From contig NZ_LT897781.1 of assembly GCF_900188315.1 (NCBI RefSeq), positions 3,658,001-3,722,000 on the forward strand: a stretch of DNA of 64,000 nucleotides, given 5' to 3'. Under the pieces are notes generated by a model, which saw nothing but the letters and a program-made list of their open reading frames with translations, made no database searches and was not told where the DNA came from. Each line of letters starts with the position of its first letter. The first letter of the stretch is position 1. A program made the position numbers and the translations under genes. This DNA comes from Marinobacter sp. es.042. Lineage in GTDB: Bacteria > Pseudomonadota > Gammaproteobacteria > Pseudomonadales > Oleiphilaceae. Shown piece after piece: positions 40,945 to 49,922 of the stretch.

Positions 40945-42321
40945 TCAGTTGTCTTTCTGCGGCCGGGTTGATGTGCCATGAGGCACTCGGTGCTTATCCA
41001 TCAGCCGGTAGAGCGAAACCCTTGAAATATTCAGAAGCCGGGCGGCGGCTGACACGTTGTTGTGGGCAAGCGCGAGACTTACCGAGATCGCCTGTCTGTC
41101 CGCTCTCGATCGAAAAGCGTCTAGTGAAAGTTCTCGGCTGCGTTCGTGGTTATCGGTTGGGATGGCGGTGAAACCCAAGTCTTCGGCCCCGATCTGTGGG
41201 CTTTCTCCCAGCAATAATGCCTGGCGCAAGCGGTTCTGCAGCTCCCTCAGATTGCCTGGCCAGGGGTGGCTAGCCAGACAAATCAATGCATCGTCAGTGA
41301 GGCGCCTGGAGGCTCTAGCTGAGGGTGTGGACGAGAGAATCCGACTGGCAATAACAGGAATGTCTTCCTTGCGTTCCCGCAACGGTGGTAACAACACATG
41401 CAGGCTTCCAAGCCGGTAAAACACATCGCTTCGGAACACCCCGGTCTTGACCAGCTGTTCGAGCGGCTTCGTGCTTGTCGCAATGAGCCGGGTATCGACG
41501 CTGATGGGATGATTGGAGCCCAGGCGCTCAATCAGGCCCTCCTGGAGGAAACGCAGAATGGCCGATTGTTGTTCTGAGCAAAGTTCATCGACACCGATCA
41601 ATAACAGAGTGCCGCCATTGGCCGCTTCAATTCGACCTTTCTGGGCACTCATGGCATGGGTAAATGCCCCTTTTTCGTGGCCGAAGAGCTCATTCTGGGT
41701 CAAAGAGCGGGGCAGGGCTGCACAGTTCACTGCGATCAGTGGCTTGTTTCTGCGTGGCGAACTGTCGTGAATGAAACGGGCGGCGGCTTCCTTGCCGGTT
41801 CCGTTCTCGCCATAGATCAGTACGGATTCTTCAGTGCGGGCAAATTTTCGCAATAACTCTCTGACCTGCCGGATCGCCACTGACTCACCCTCAAGAGCAA
41901 CGTCGTGATAACAGGCGGGTTTCGCTCGGGATGCCTTCGCCTGAAGCTCAGACATACCCAATAGGTGGCCGAGAATGCCATTTAGTCGGTCGGCCTGTAG
42001 CGGAAGTGTATGGTAGTCCTTACAGTAACGGTTTATCAGAGCACAGATTTCGGGGCTCTGGATCTGATGAGGTTCCAGTGTAGCAACCCAGTGCTGGACC
42101 GGAATCGTGTCCAGCCACTCGGGCAAGTGGGCCAGTTGATCCCCTTTTAGGGAGCCCAGATCAAACACGCCAACTCTGACCCCACTGCCGGACCTCTCGC
42201 CTGCGCAGGGTTTGTCTGTCGGGGGAACATGAATAAGCTGCCAGTCCCTTAGCACGGGCCCGCTGGCAGCTAAAGCCGGGTACACCGCCGACAACCAAAC
42301 AAGCGGTCGTTTTTCCTTCAT
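40945..42321 (-). CDS. VpsR-like AAA+ transcriptional regulator with degenerate ATPase motifs
   Basis: 458 residues. An N-terminal receiver-like region (1-135) lacks an obvious phospho-Asp site. The central AAA+ domain has Walker A GENGTGKE (171-178), but the sigma-54 contact loop reads GAFTHA (218-223) instead of GAFTGA. Walker B lacks its DE pair: GGTLLLIGV where GGTLFLDEI is expected. The C-terminal Fis-type HTH (NNVSAAARLLNISRVSLYRLMDKH) is intact. These features match VpsR, the c-di-GMP-binding biofilm activator of Vibrio, which works with sigma-70. It probably controls the adjacent secretion genes. A perfect CTGAACGTTCAG palindrome 42 bases upstream suggests autoregulation. Confidence 0.85.
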   Translation of the reverse strand: MKEKRPLVWLSAVYPALAASGPVLRDWQLIHVPPTDKPCAGERSGSGVRVGVFDLGSLKGDQLAHLPEWLDTIPVQHWVATLEPHQIQSPEICALINRYCKDYHTLPLQADRLNGILGHLLGMSELQAKASRAKPACYHDVALEGESVAIRQVRELLRKFARTEESVLIYGENGTGKEAAARFIHDSSPRRNKPLIAVNCAALPRSLTQNELFGHEKGAFTHAMSAQKGRIEAANGGTLLLIGVDELCSEQQSAILRFLQEGLIERLGSNHPISVDTRLIATSTKPLEQLVKTGVFRSDVFYRLGSLHVLLPPLRERKEDIPVIASRILSSTPSARASRRLTDDALICLASHPWPGNLRELQNRLRQALLLGESPQIGAEDLGFTAIPTDNHERSRELSLDAFRSRADRQAISVSLALAHNNVSAAARLLNISRVSLYRLMDKHRVPHGTSTRPQKDN

Positions 42322-42609
42322 GGCGACTCTCCCAGAGAATGTGCCTTGAAAAAAACGAACTGCTGAACGTTCAGTAAATGTTGGTAATACCGGAACTGCT
42401 CGATCCGATCACTGCCCTGTGACCGCATACGGCTGGGGGAAACAGGCAAAAACTCCTGCTGGCGGACATTCAGTTTATATGCCAGTTTATATACTTGCAG
42501 ACCTTTCAGGAGCTTATGAACAGCGGCTTCTGCCTTACCGAGCTTCCTGTAAAGTATGCCGACACAGGCCGTGGAGCGGCCGTGCAGTGGGCAACGTCAT
42601 GGAGGTACA
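42322..42609. promoter_or_regulatory. Divergent regulatory region between VpsR-like regulator and SLC13 permease
   Basis: A 288-base non-coding stretch. It contains the palindrome CTGAACGTTCAG (42363-42374), one GAAACAG half-site (42439-42445) matching the cluster's upstream repeats, and two direct CAGTTTATAT copies 12 bases apart (42471-42480, 42483-42492). GGAGG at 42601-42605 is the ribosome site of the permease gene. Confidence 0.45.
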
Positions 42610-44424
42610 GTGAGCGCCAGTCAGGCTATTGTTTTTTCGATCCTGGGTATCGCCCTGGTGTTGTTTGTCTGGAACCGAATCCGGTTCGATCTAGTCGCCC
42701 TGCTCGCGCTTCTTGCTGTCTCGATTGCCGGGATCGTGCCTGTGGATCAACTGTTCGACGGCTTTGGCCATCCGGCGGTTGTCACGGTGGCGGCGGTTCT
42801 GGTGATCAGCCAGGGTCTGGTCAACGGCGGTGTGGTTGACCGCCTGGCCGGGCTGCTTGGAAAGGTCGGGCACCGGCCCACGCTGCAGGTGCTGATGCTG
42901 ACTTCGGTGGTGGCCCTTTGCTCGGGGTTTATCAACAACGTTGGTGCACTTGCCCTGTTGATGCCAGTGGCGGTCTGGATGTCCAGGGAAGCCGGGCGGT
43001 CGCCCTCGCTGCTGCTGATGCCCCTGGCATTTGGTTCCCTGCTTGGGGGAACCATGACACTGATTGGCACGCCTCCGAACATCATCATTGCCAGTTATCG
43101 GGAAGCTGGTTCTTTCGGCATGTTTGACTTCGCACCGGTGGGCCTCGCTATCACTTTGGCAGGCATCGGCTTTATCACGCTGGTCGGGTGGCGGCTGACG
43201 CCGCGGCGGGGTAAACCCGACGACGGTGGCAAGCTGTTCAGTGTGGGCGACTATGTTACCGAGCTTCGGGTGCCGGAGGATTCCTCCCACGTCGGGGCAA
43301 CCCTTCATGGGCTTCTGACGCGCGCGGATGCCGAGAAGGACGTCGTGGTTCTGGCGCTTATCCGGGGTGATAAGCGGTCGCTGGCCCCCTCTACGTTCTC
43401 TGTCCTGCGCGGCGATGACTTGCTCCTGGTGGAAGCGGATACCGATGCCCTGCAGGACTTTCTGGACAGCACCGGGCTCGAGTTGGCGAGCGTGGAGGAG
43501 GTTTCTTCAGAGGCGTCCGATCAGGACGAAGCAGAGTCGGGAAAGCCAGGCGAAAAGTCCCTGTCCGAGGGCGACGTGCGTTTGATCGAAGCGGTCATCA
43601 CACCGGAATCGGGGCTGATCGGAAAAACCGCCAACAGGCTCAATCTTCGCGAGCAGAACGGTCTTAACATCGTTGCGATTGCGCGTCAGGGTCAACGGTT
43701 GCAGCGACGTCTGGGTGATATTCGGTTTCAGGCCGGCGACATCCTTCTGGTCCAGGGCGAGGAGGAAACCTTGCGTGTCACGCTTCAGGGGCTCGGCTGC
43801 CTGCCCCTGGCCGAGCGGGGTCTTCGGTTTGGCAGGGAGCGCAACTCCCTTCTGGCTGGCGGCCTTTTTATCGCCGCCATCGCTTTGATTGTGGTTGGCT
43901 GGTTATCGCCCCCCGTCGCGCTGGTCGCCTGCGCCGTGATCATGGTTCTCAGCAAGGTTCTCAGCAATCAGGAAGCCTACCGGGCGATTGACTGGCCCGT
44001 TATCGTTCTGCTGGCCGCCATGATTCCTGTGGGGCAGGCCCTTGAGACTACCGGTGGGGCAGAATTGATCGCGTCCTGGATGCTGATGCTGGGCTCTGGA
44101 GGCGATGCCTGGATGGTTGTTACCATTATCCTAACGGGCACAATGCTGCTGTCGAACGTTGTCAACAACGCGGCAGCGGCCATCCTGGTTGCGCCGATTG
44201 CCTTGAGTCTTTCCGGGCAGCTTGGCATTGCTGCCGATGCCATGTTGATGGCGGTGGCGGTTGGCGCCTCCTGCGCCTTTCTGACCCCGGTAGGGCATCA
44301 ATCCAATGCTCTGGTTATGGAGCCCGGAGGTTATCGTTTTGGGGACTACTGGCGGCTGGGGCTGCCGCTGTCTCTCCTTGTGACCCTGGTAGCTGTGCCG
44401 GTCATTCTGGCGGTCTGGGCGTGA
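42610..44424 (+). CDS. SLC13/DASS family permease with two TrkA-C domains
   Basis: 605 residues from GTG 42610, chosen for the GGAGG at 42601-42605; an ATG-led frame from 42556 is open but lacks a site. The membrane domain is split by a soluble insert (about 200-395) with two TrkA-C (RCK-C) units: VTELRVPEDSSHVGATLHGLL...LLLVEADTDALQDF and VIEAVITPESGLIGKTANRL...ILLVQGEEETLRVT. Transport motifs GFINNVGALALLMPVA, GGTMTLIGTPPNII and SNVVNNAAAAILVAP are typical of sodium- or proton-coupled anion permeases of the SLC13 group. The substrate (sulfate, phosphate or dicarboxylate) is not decidable. Confidence 0.9.
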   Translation: MSASQAIVFSILGIALVLFVWNRIRFDLVALLALLAVSIAGIVPVDQLFDGFGHPAVVTVAAVLVISQGLVNGGVVDRLAGLLGKVGHRPTLQVLMLTSVVALCSGFINNVGALALLMPVAVWMSREAGRSPSLLLMPLAFGSLLGGTMTLIGTPPNIIIASYREAGSFGMFDFAPVGLAITLAGIGFITLVGWRLTPRRGKPDDGGKLFSVGDYVTELRVPEDSSHVGATLHGLLTRADAEKDVVVLALIRGDKRSLAPSTFSVLRGDDLLLVEADTDALQDFLDSTGLELASVEEVSSEASDQDEAESGKPGEKSLSEGDVRLIEAVITPESGLIGKTANRLNLREQNGLNIVAIARQGQRLQRRLGDIRFQAGDILLVQGEEETLRVTLQGLGCLPLAERGLRFGRERNSLLAGGLFIAAIALIVVGWLSPPVALVACAVIMVLSKVLSNQEAYRAIDWPVIVLLAAMIPVGQALETTGGAELIASWMLMLGSGGDAWMVVTIILTGTMLLSNVVNNAAAAILVAPIALSLSGQLGIAADAMLMAVAVGASCAFLTPVGHQSNALVMEPGGYRFGDYWRLGLPLSLLVTLVAVPVILAVWA

Positions 44425-44493
44425 CGCCGTTTAACCCCTGTCTGAACTCTCTGTTATGCTGTTGGTCATCTGTTTTAATGGGTGGCTGGCACG

Positions 44494-45861
44494 ATGACAG
44501 CGATTGAGCAAATCGATCTGGCAAAGTCGGAATTGCTGGAGCAGCTTGAATGGACAAGGAAGCGAACCGAGACTCTCGTGTGTTCTCTTCCCGAGACAGC
44601 GCTGGACGTTCCCTACCATCCGGGCGTCAATCCTCCGCTCTGGGAAATGGGCCATGCGGCCTTCTTCTACGAGGTGTTCCTCTTCAACCTCCTGGACGGC
44701 ATGCCCAGCCATGATCCCTCAATGGACGATCTCTGGGACTCCTTCCATATCGATCACCGGGATCGCTGGAACCGGGAGTTGTTTCCCGGGCGGCAGAAAA
44801 CCCTCGACTATTTCAATCTCATCTATGATCAAGTTGCCGAGCGGATCGAGAAGCAACCGTTAACCGACCAGGCACGTTACCTCTACCGCTACGCAATCTA
44901 CCACCAGAACATGCACATCGAGTCGATGATCTGGTGCCGTCAGACCGTTGGCTACCCGGCTCCGCCGGGCACTGATTTTTACCGGCCGGCGCCAGGTGAG
45001 TCGCATCAGGGAGATGCCTATGTTCCAGCAGGAGAGTGGCTGATCGGGATGCCGGGTGAGTCCGAGCAGTACGCCAGTGACGATTTTGCCTTCGACAATG
45101 AAAAACCATGGTTTACCGTGGAGCTGGAATCGTTCGCGATCTCAAAGTGCCTGGTCAGCAACCTGGACTTTATGGAGTTTGTGGACGACGGTGGCTACCG
45201 GCGGCCAGAGCTCTGGTCTTTTGGCGGCCGGAAATGGCTCCAGACCGAAACCGATGTTGCCCTGGTTCACGGCAGTGATGAGCCTCTTTTACGGACACCC
45301 CGCCATCCGCTTTACTGGCGCTGGCATGATGAGCAATGGCAGGAGCGGGTGTTCGATCGCTGGCAGCCGCTCAATCCGAATGCACCGGTCACTCACGTGA
45401 CATTCTGGGAAGCGGAGGCCTGGTGCCGTTGGGCAGGGCGTCGGCTGCCGACGGAATACGAGTGGGAAGTAGCGGCTCTGGGCAATCGCCGGGGCGAGCC
45501 CTTCCGGCGATTTCCCTGGGGCAACTCGGCGCCGACCGAGCAGCTGGCGGATCTCAACGGGCGCGCCATGGCGCAGAACCCGGTGTTCGACTTTCCTGCG
45601 GGTGACAGTCCGTTCGGCTGCCGGCAGATGACTGGCACGCTCTGGGAGTGGACCGGCGATCAGTTCCTGCCCTACGACGGTTTCAAAGTGGATATGTACC
45701 CTTTCATGTCCACCCTGCAGTTCGGTGATCACAAAGTCACCAAGGGCGGCAGTTGTGCAACGTCATCCTGCCTTATCCGGGGTACCTATCGGCAGGCCTA
45801 TCTCCCGCTTCGGAACGACGTATACACTGGCTTCCGAACCTGCGCGCTCGAACAGGCCTGA
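44494..45861 (+). CDS. EgtB/SenA-type non-haem iron sulfoxide or selenoxide synthase
   Basis: 456 residues. The N-terminal DinB-like half supplies iron ligands: H54 in LWEMGHAAFFYEVF and the HxxxHxE motif HQNMHIE (137-143). The C-terminal half is an FGE-sulfatase-like domain (VTHVTFWEAEAWCRWAGRRLPTEYEWEVAALG, GTLWEWTGDQF, KGGSCATSSCLIRGTYR). This is the architecture of ergothioneine synthase EgtB, selenoneine synthase SenA and the N-terminal part of OvoA. It would join a sulfur or selenium donor to a histidine derivative. No egtD methyltransferase or senB/senC gene lies nearby, so the exact product is open. The start at 44494 is preferred over GTG 44482 for its GGTGG spacing. Confidence 0.85.
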   Translation: MTAIEQIDLAKSELLEQLEWTRKRTETLVCSLPETALDVPYHPGVNPPLWEMGHAAFFYEVFLFNLLDGMPSHDPSMDDLWDSFHIDHRDRWNRELFPGRQKTLDYFNLIYDQVAERIEKQPLTDQARYLYRYAIYHQNMHIESMIWCRQTVGYPAPPGTDFYRPAPGESHQGDAYVPAGEWLIGMPGESEQYASDDFAFDNEKPWFTVELESFAISKCLVSNLDFMEFVDDGGYRRPELWSFGGRKWLQTETDVALVHGSDEPLLRTPRHPLYWRWHDEQWQERVFDRWQPLNPNAPVTHVTFWEAEAWCRWAGRRLPTEYEWEVAALGNRRGEPFRRFPWGNSAPTEQLADLNGRAMAQNPVFDFPAGDSPFGCRQMTGTLWEWTGDQFLPYDGFKVDMYPFMSTLQFGDHKVTKGGSCATSSCLIRGTYRQAYLPLRNDVYTGFRTCALEQA

Positions 45862-45886
45862 ACGTCGGCTGTAAACGCCGATACAG

Positions 45887-47461
45887 TTACTCAGGTTTGC
45901 CGACAACCAGGGATGGTTTGGCGGGCTTTTTATCGATCAGGTGGCTGGCGAGTGCCACGCCGGTTTCACTCATGGTCAGGTAGGCTTCATCCGCCCCGGC
46001 TTCCCGGATCTGTTTCGCCTCATCTTCATACATGGTGTGGGCCACGATAAAACCCTTGAAGCCCAGTTTGCGCAGCATCCGGGCGGCGATCAGCTTGCCT
46101 TCTATGTCACCCATTGCCAGGATCACCGACTGCACTGCAGGCATGTGCAACCCATTCCAGAAGGAAGCATCCTCGGCATCAGCAAAAACCACGTTGCGAC
46201 CTTCTTTCTGGTGTTCACTGGCTTTCGCAGGGTCGGAATCCAGGCCCATCAGTTTGGGCTGATCCTCGCAGAGCCAGTCATAGGCTGCGGTCCCTGTCCG
46301 CCCCATGCCCATGATCAGGATGCGAGTATCCCCGAGGGAAATCGGTTGCTCATCGGGATGATGTTTGCTGCCTTCAAAGCGGCTGAGATCCTGGGAGTAA
46401 CGTTCATAAAGGCCGTGCGCAAACCGGTTGATCGGGGCTGAAACCAGGAACGACAGCGACACCGAAATCGCCAGGGGTACCAACCACTCCGGCAAGGCAA
46501 CGCTTGCCACAATCAGGCCGAATTCGCTGTAGTTGGTCAGTGCCAGGGCGCTCAGGAAACCGCTGCGGGCCCGTAAACGGAAGGCCAGCAGCAGGAAGAA
46601 GAACAGGATGCCTTTCAGCGGCAGCACGAGCCCCGCAATGATTGCGAAAATGAGCGCATCCCCGTCGGGCAGACCGCCAATGCCAATCTGCAGGAAGAAA
46701 CCCACCAGGAACACTTCCTTGACGCTCCAGAGCGACTTTGAGAGTTCCTGTGACCGGGGGTGATTGGCCAGCATGGCACCGAAAACCAGGGCTCCGAGCT
46801 CCGAACTGAGGCCGACGGCCTCAAAGCCAAGCCCGCCGACAACGAGCGCCAGAAGTAATCCCAGGAGCACCAGGAGTTCGTCGTGGCCGCTGGCATCGAG
46901 CAACTTGAACAGCAGAGGGCGAAGCAGGGGAAGCCCAAATACAATCAGGGCCCATTCGGAGGGCGTTTTACCCGCGGCCAGGCTCATGACAACCAGGGCG
47001 ATCAGATCCTGCATGATCAGGATGCCGATGGCGACCCGTCCATGGAACGCCCGCAGTTCCCGTTTGGATTCAAGAACCTTGGCGGCCAGCACCGTGCTCG
47101 AGAATGACAAGGCGATGGCCAGCATCAGCGCGGTCGACCAATCGAGGTCCATCAGCAGGTAGACACCGGGGGTAAATACCGCGCAGGTGATGCCAAAGTG
47201 CAGAAGGCTGCCGCCAATCACTTCCGGACTGACGATGGATCGGAGCTTCAGCTTCAGCCCCACGGTGAACAGCAAGAGGAGCACGCCAAGGTGCGCGATG
47301 TGCTGGAGAACAGCGGTCTCCTCAATAACAACGCCGGTTGCCTCGGCAATGCCACTGAGCACAAAGCCGGCAGCCAGATAGCCAACAAGGGGAGGGAGGC
47401 CAACGAGCTTGACCAGCAGGCCAAGACTGAAGGCAAAGGTAATCCAGATCGCTTCAGGCAT
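45887..47461 (-). CDS. CPA2 family cation:proton antiporter with C-terminal TrkA-N domain
   Basis: 524 residues. Thirteen-odd membrane helices (GLLVKLVGLPPLVGYLAAGFVLSGI, ALSFSSTVLAAKVLESK, GALVFGAMLANHP) form the Kef/YbaL-type antiporter domain, followed by a TrkA-N Rossmann domain (TRILIMGMGRTGTAAYDWL, about 402-420, then LGLDSDPAKASEH). It would exchange potassium or sodium for protons at the inner membrane, gated by nucleotide binding. It is a single gene convergent with the EgtB-like gene. YbaL or KefC type is not separated further. Confidence 0.9.
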   Translation of the reverse strand: MPEAIWITFAFSLGLLVKLVGLPPLVGYLAAGFVLSGIAEATGVVIEETAVLQHIAHLGVLLLLFTVGLKLKLRSIVSPEVIGGSLLHFGITCAVFTPGVYLLMDLDWSTALMLAIALSFSSTVLAAKVLESKRELRAFHGRVAIGILIMQDLIALVVMSLAAGKTPSEWALIVFGLPLLRPLLFKLLDASGHDELLVLLGLLLALVVGGLGFEAVGLSSELGALVFGAMLANHPRSQELSKSLWSVKEVFLVGFFLQIGIGGLPDGDALIFAIIAGLVLPLKGILFFFLLLAFRLRARSGFLSALALTNYSEFGLIVASVALPEWLVPLAISVSLSFLVSAPINRFAHGLYERYSQDLSRFEGSKHHPDEQPISLGDTRILIMGMGRTGTAAYDWLCEDQPKLMGLDSDPAKASEHQKEGRNVVFADAEDASFWNGLHMPAVQSVILAMGDIEGKLIAARMLRKLGFKGFIVAHTMYEDEAKQIREAGADEAYLTMSETGVALASHLIDKKPAKPSLVVGKPE

Positions 47462-47569
47462 GGGGTATCATTTCAGACGTCGAAAGCACAATGGTTGCTA
47501 GGCTACCCTGTTTTGCCGTGCCCTTGTAGTCGCTGAAGGTGGAATGCTGGCATATTGCTTGGTCGAGGC

Positions 47570-48508
47570 TCACCTGACCGGTTGGCCGAGGAACGCCCGA
47601 AACAGCTCTGCGGATTCTTCCGGGGCTTCCACCATTGGAGCGTGGCCGATGCCTTCCATCAGTTCCAACCTGGCATCCGGGATTGTTGCTGCAAACACCT
47701 CGCCGTTCCGGTAGTTGATCACCCGGTCTTCCTTGCCCCAGATGATCAGGACCGGGGCTTGGATACGGGTAATGGCATTTCGGAAGCCCGACTCGAAGCC
47801 GGCATCACGAATGGCTGCAAAAATAACCTCGTTGACGTCCCGGTTGGCGATGGCGCGCTCCTCCATCACACCCATGATCGGCCAGGGGACGAAAGGTTTT
47901 TTCTCCAGCGCAAAATCCATGAGCCGTTCAAAATCACCAGGCTGCTTCGGGATCAGGGGGTTGTCGCCTTCCATCACCAGATCCACCAGCTCGCTCTCGT
48001 ATTCCAGAATGCCGGCCGGATCGAACAGTACCGCTGACTTGACTCTTCCCGGATAACTGGCGGCATACAGAGCGGTAATCGCACCACCCATGGAGTTGCC
48101 CATGATATGGGCGTTCTCGACCGACAGCGTCTCCATAATTCGGGCAACGTAGCCGGCCTGGTCTTCCAGGCGGTAGCCGATGTCCAGCGGCTTGCTGCTC
48201 TCGCCGTGCCCCGGCAAATCGATCGCGTAGACGTTGAAGTCGTCGGTCAGGTGGCCGGCCAGGCGGGTCCAGTTGTCCTTGTTGGCCCCGAAGCCATGGA
48301 TCATCACGATGGTGTCGCCATCTACCGCCTGATGATTTCTCAGATAGGCGATCTCGAGGTCATCAACCATCACGGTATCCGCTTCCAGTCCTGCGGAGGA
48401 CCGCTCAAGCCCGATGGCTGTCTCGTAAATGCCCTGGCGTGAGCAGGCGCTCAGAAGCAGTGAGGCAGTCAGAATGAAAACAAGGTTCAGTGATAGAGAG
48501 CGTTGCAT
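47570..48508 (-). CDS. Alpha/beta hydrolase lipoprotein
   Basis: 312 residues with a lipoprotein signal (LTASLLLSAC, lipobox Cys22). The hydrolase fold shows VMIHGFGANKDNW (oxyanion region), nucleophile elbow GNSMGG (Ser138), Asp in IIWGKEDRV and His in EGIGHAPMVEAPEE. It is close to membrane-bound lipases/esterases of marine gammaproteobacteria. Outer- or inner-membrane anchored; the natural substrate is unknown. Single gene with no obvious partner. Confidence 0.88.
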   Translation of the reverse strand: MQRSLSLNLVFILTASLLLSACSRQGIYETAIGLERSSAGLEADTVMVDDLEIAYLRNHQAVDGDTIVMIHGFGANKDNWTRLAGHLTDDFNVYAIDLPGHGESSKPLDIGYRLEDQAGYVARIMETLSVENAHIMGNSMGGAITALYAASYPGRVKSAVLFDPAGILEYESELVDLVMEGDNPLIPKQPGDFERLMDFALEKKPFVPWPIMGVMEERAIANRDVNEVIFAAIRDAGFESGFRNAITRIQAPVLIIWGKEDRVINYRNGEVFAATIPDARLELMEGIGHAPMVEAPEESAELFRAFLGQPVR

Positions 48509-48565
48509 CTGGGGCTCCTGTCGGGCGGCTCATCGGCATCCGTTGCTAGGCGTTTACATTACTCC

Positions 48566-48595
48566 ATAAAAAAGCCCGGTCAATGACCGGGCTGC
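48566..48595 (-). terminator. Rho-independent terminator of purHD
   Basis: AGCCCGGTC (48573-48581), loop AAT, GACCGGGCT (48585-48593), preceded on the plus strand by an A-run that gives a T-run on the minus strand. It lies about 30 bases past the purD stop. Confidence 0.88.
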
Positions 48596-48623
48596 GTTTT
48601 CGAGGACTGGTTCAGGCCAGGCG

Positions 48624-49910
48624 TCAGGACTGCTCCCGGGCAATGGCACGGAAAGCGATGTCCTTGCGGTAGAACACGCCATCCCACTGGATCCTGGAGG
48701 CCAGCTCATAGGCCCGTTTCTGGGCTTCGGTAACGGTATTGCCAAGCGCCGTGGCACAGAGCACCCGACCGCCGTTGGTAACCACCTGGTCGCCGTTGAG
48801 ACGAGTGCCGGCGTGAAACACTTTCTCGCCTTCGGTCTCGGTGTCCGGCAAGCCGGAAATGGCGTCGCCCTTGTTATAGCTGCCCGGGTAACCACCGGCT
48901 GCCAGCACGATACCGACGGAGGCGCGGTCATCCCATTCGGAATCGCACTGGTCCAGCTTGCCGTCGATGGCCGCGTCGCAGAGTTCCACAAGGTCAGATT
49001 TCATCCGCAGCATGATCGGCTGGGTTTCCGGGTCGCCAAAGCGGCAGTTGAACTCGATCACCTTGGGAGTGCCGCTGTTAACAATCATCAGGCCGGCGTA
49101 GAGAAACCCCTTGTAGGGATGACCCTCGGCCGCCATGCCGCGCACGGTCGGATAGATCACCTCATCCATGATGCGCTGATGAACATCTGCGGTCACCACC
49201 GGGGCCGGCGAATAGGCACCCATGCCACCGGTATTGAGACCGGTGTCGCCGTCGCCCACCCGTTTGTGATCCTGGGAGGTGGCCATGGCCAGAACGTTCT
49301 CGCCGTCCACCATCACGATAAAGCTGGCTTCTTCGCCTTCCAGAAACTCTTCGATGACGACACGGCTGCCGGCATCGCCGAACGCGTTCCCGGCCAGCAT
49401 GTCGCGGATGGCGTCTTCGGCTTCTTCCAGGGTCATCGCAACGATCACGCCTTTGCCGGCAGCCAGGCCATCGGCTTTGACGACGATCGGGGCGCCCTGC
49501 TGGCGAACATAGGTCAGGGCTTCGTCCACATCAGTGAAGTTGCCGTAACCGGCTGTCGGGATTTTGTGGCGCGCCAGAAAATCCTTGGTGAAAGCCTTGG
49601 AGCCTTCGAGCTGGGCAGCGCCGGCACTCGGGCCGAAAACCCTCAGGCCACGCTGTTCAAATTTGTCGACGATACCTGCAACCAGCGGCGCTTCCGGGCC
49701 GACGATGGTAAGTCCAACGTGGTTGGTAGCGGCGAAGTTGGCAAGGCCGTCCAGGTCCATCACGTCGATGTCGACATTTTCCAGGCCGGTTTCCCGTGCC
49801 GTGCCGGCGTTGCCAGGCGCCACAAAAACACGGTCTGCCTTGGGGGATTGCGCGGCTTTCCAGGCCAGGGCGTGTTCGCGGCCGCCGGAGCCAATAACGA
49901 GAATATTCAT
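48624..49910 (-). CDS. purD: Phosphoribosylamine-glycine ligase
   Basis: 428 residues, full length. [23 protein letters not shown] is the conserved PurD N-terminus. [30 protein letters not shown] (ATP-grasp) and [11 protein letters not shown] follow. It joins 5-phosphoribosylamine to glycine in purine synthesis. It is the second gene of purH-purD, 12 bases after the purH stop, with a terminator after it. Confidence 0.98.
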   Translation of the reverse strand: MNILVIGSGGREHALAWKAAQSPKADRVFVAPGNAGTARETGLENVDIDVMDLDGLANFAATNHVGLTIVGPEAPLVAGIVDKFEQRGLRVFGPSAGAAQLEGSKAFTKDFLARHKIPTAGYGNFTDVDEALTYVRQQGAPIVVKADGLAAGKGVIVAMTLEEAEDAIRDMLAGNAFGDAGSRVVIEEFLEGEEASFIVMVDGENVLAMATSQDHKRVGDGDTGLNTGGMGAYSPAPVVTADVHQRIMDEVIYPTVRGMAAEGHPYKGFLYAGLMIVNSGTPKVIEFNCRFGDPETQPIMLRMKSDLVELCDAAIDGKLDQCDSEWDDRASVGIVLAAGGYPGSYNKGDAISGLPDTETEGEKVFHAGTRLNGDQVVTNGGRVLCATALGNTVTEAQKRAYELASRIQWDGVFYRKDIAFRAIAREQS

Positions 49911-49922
49911 GGTGATAACCCC

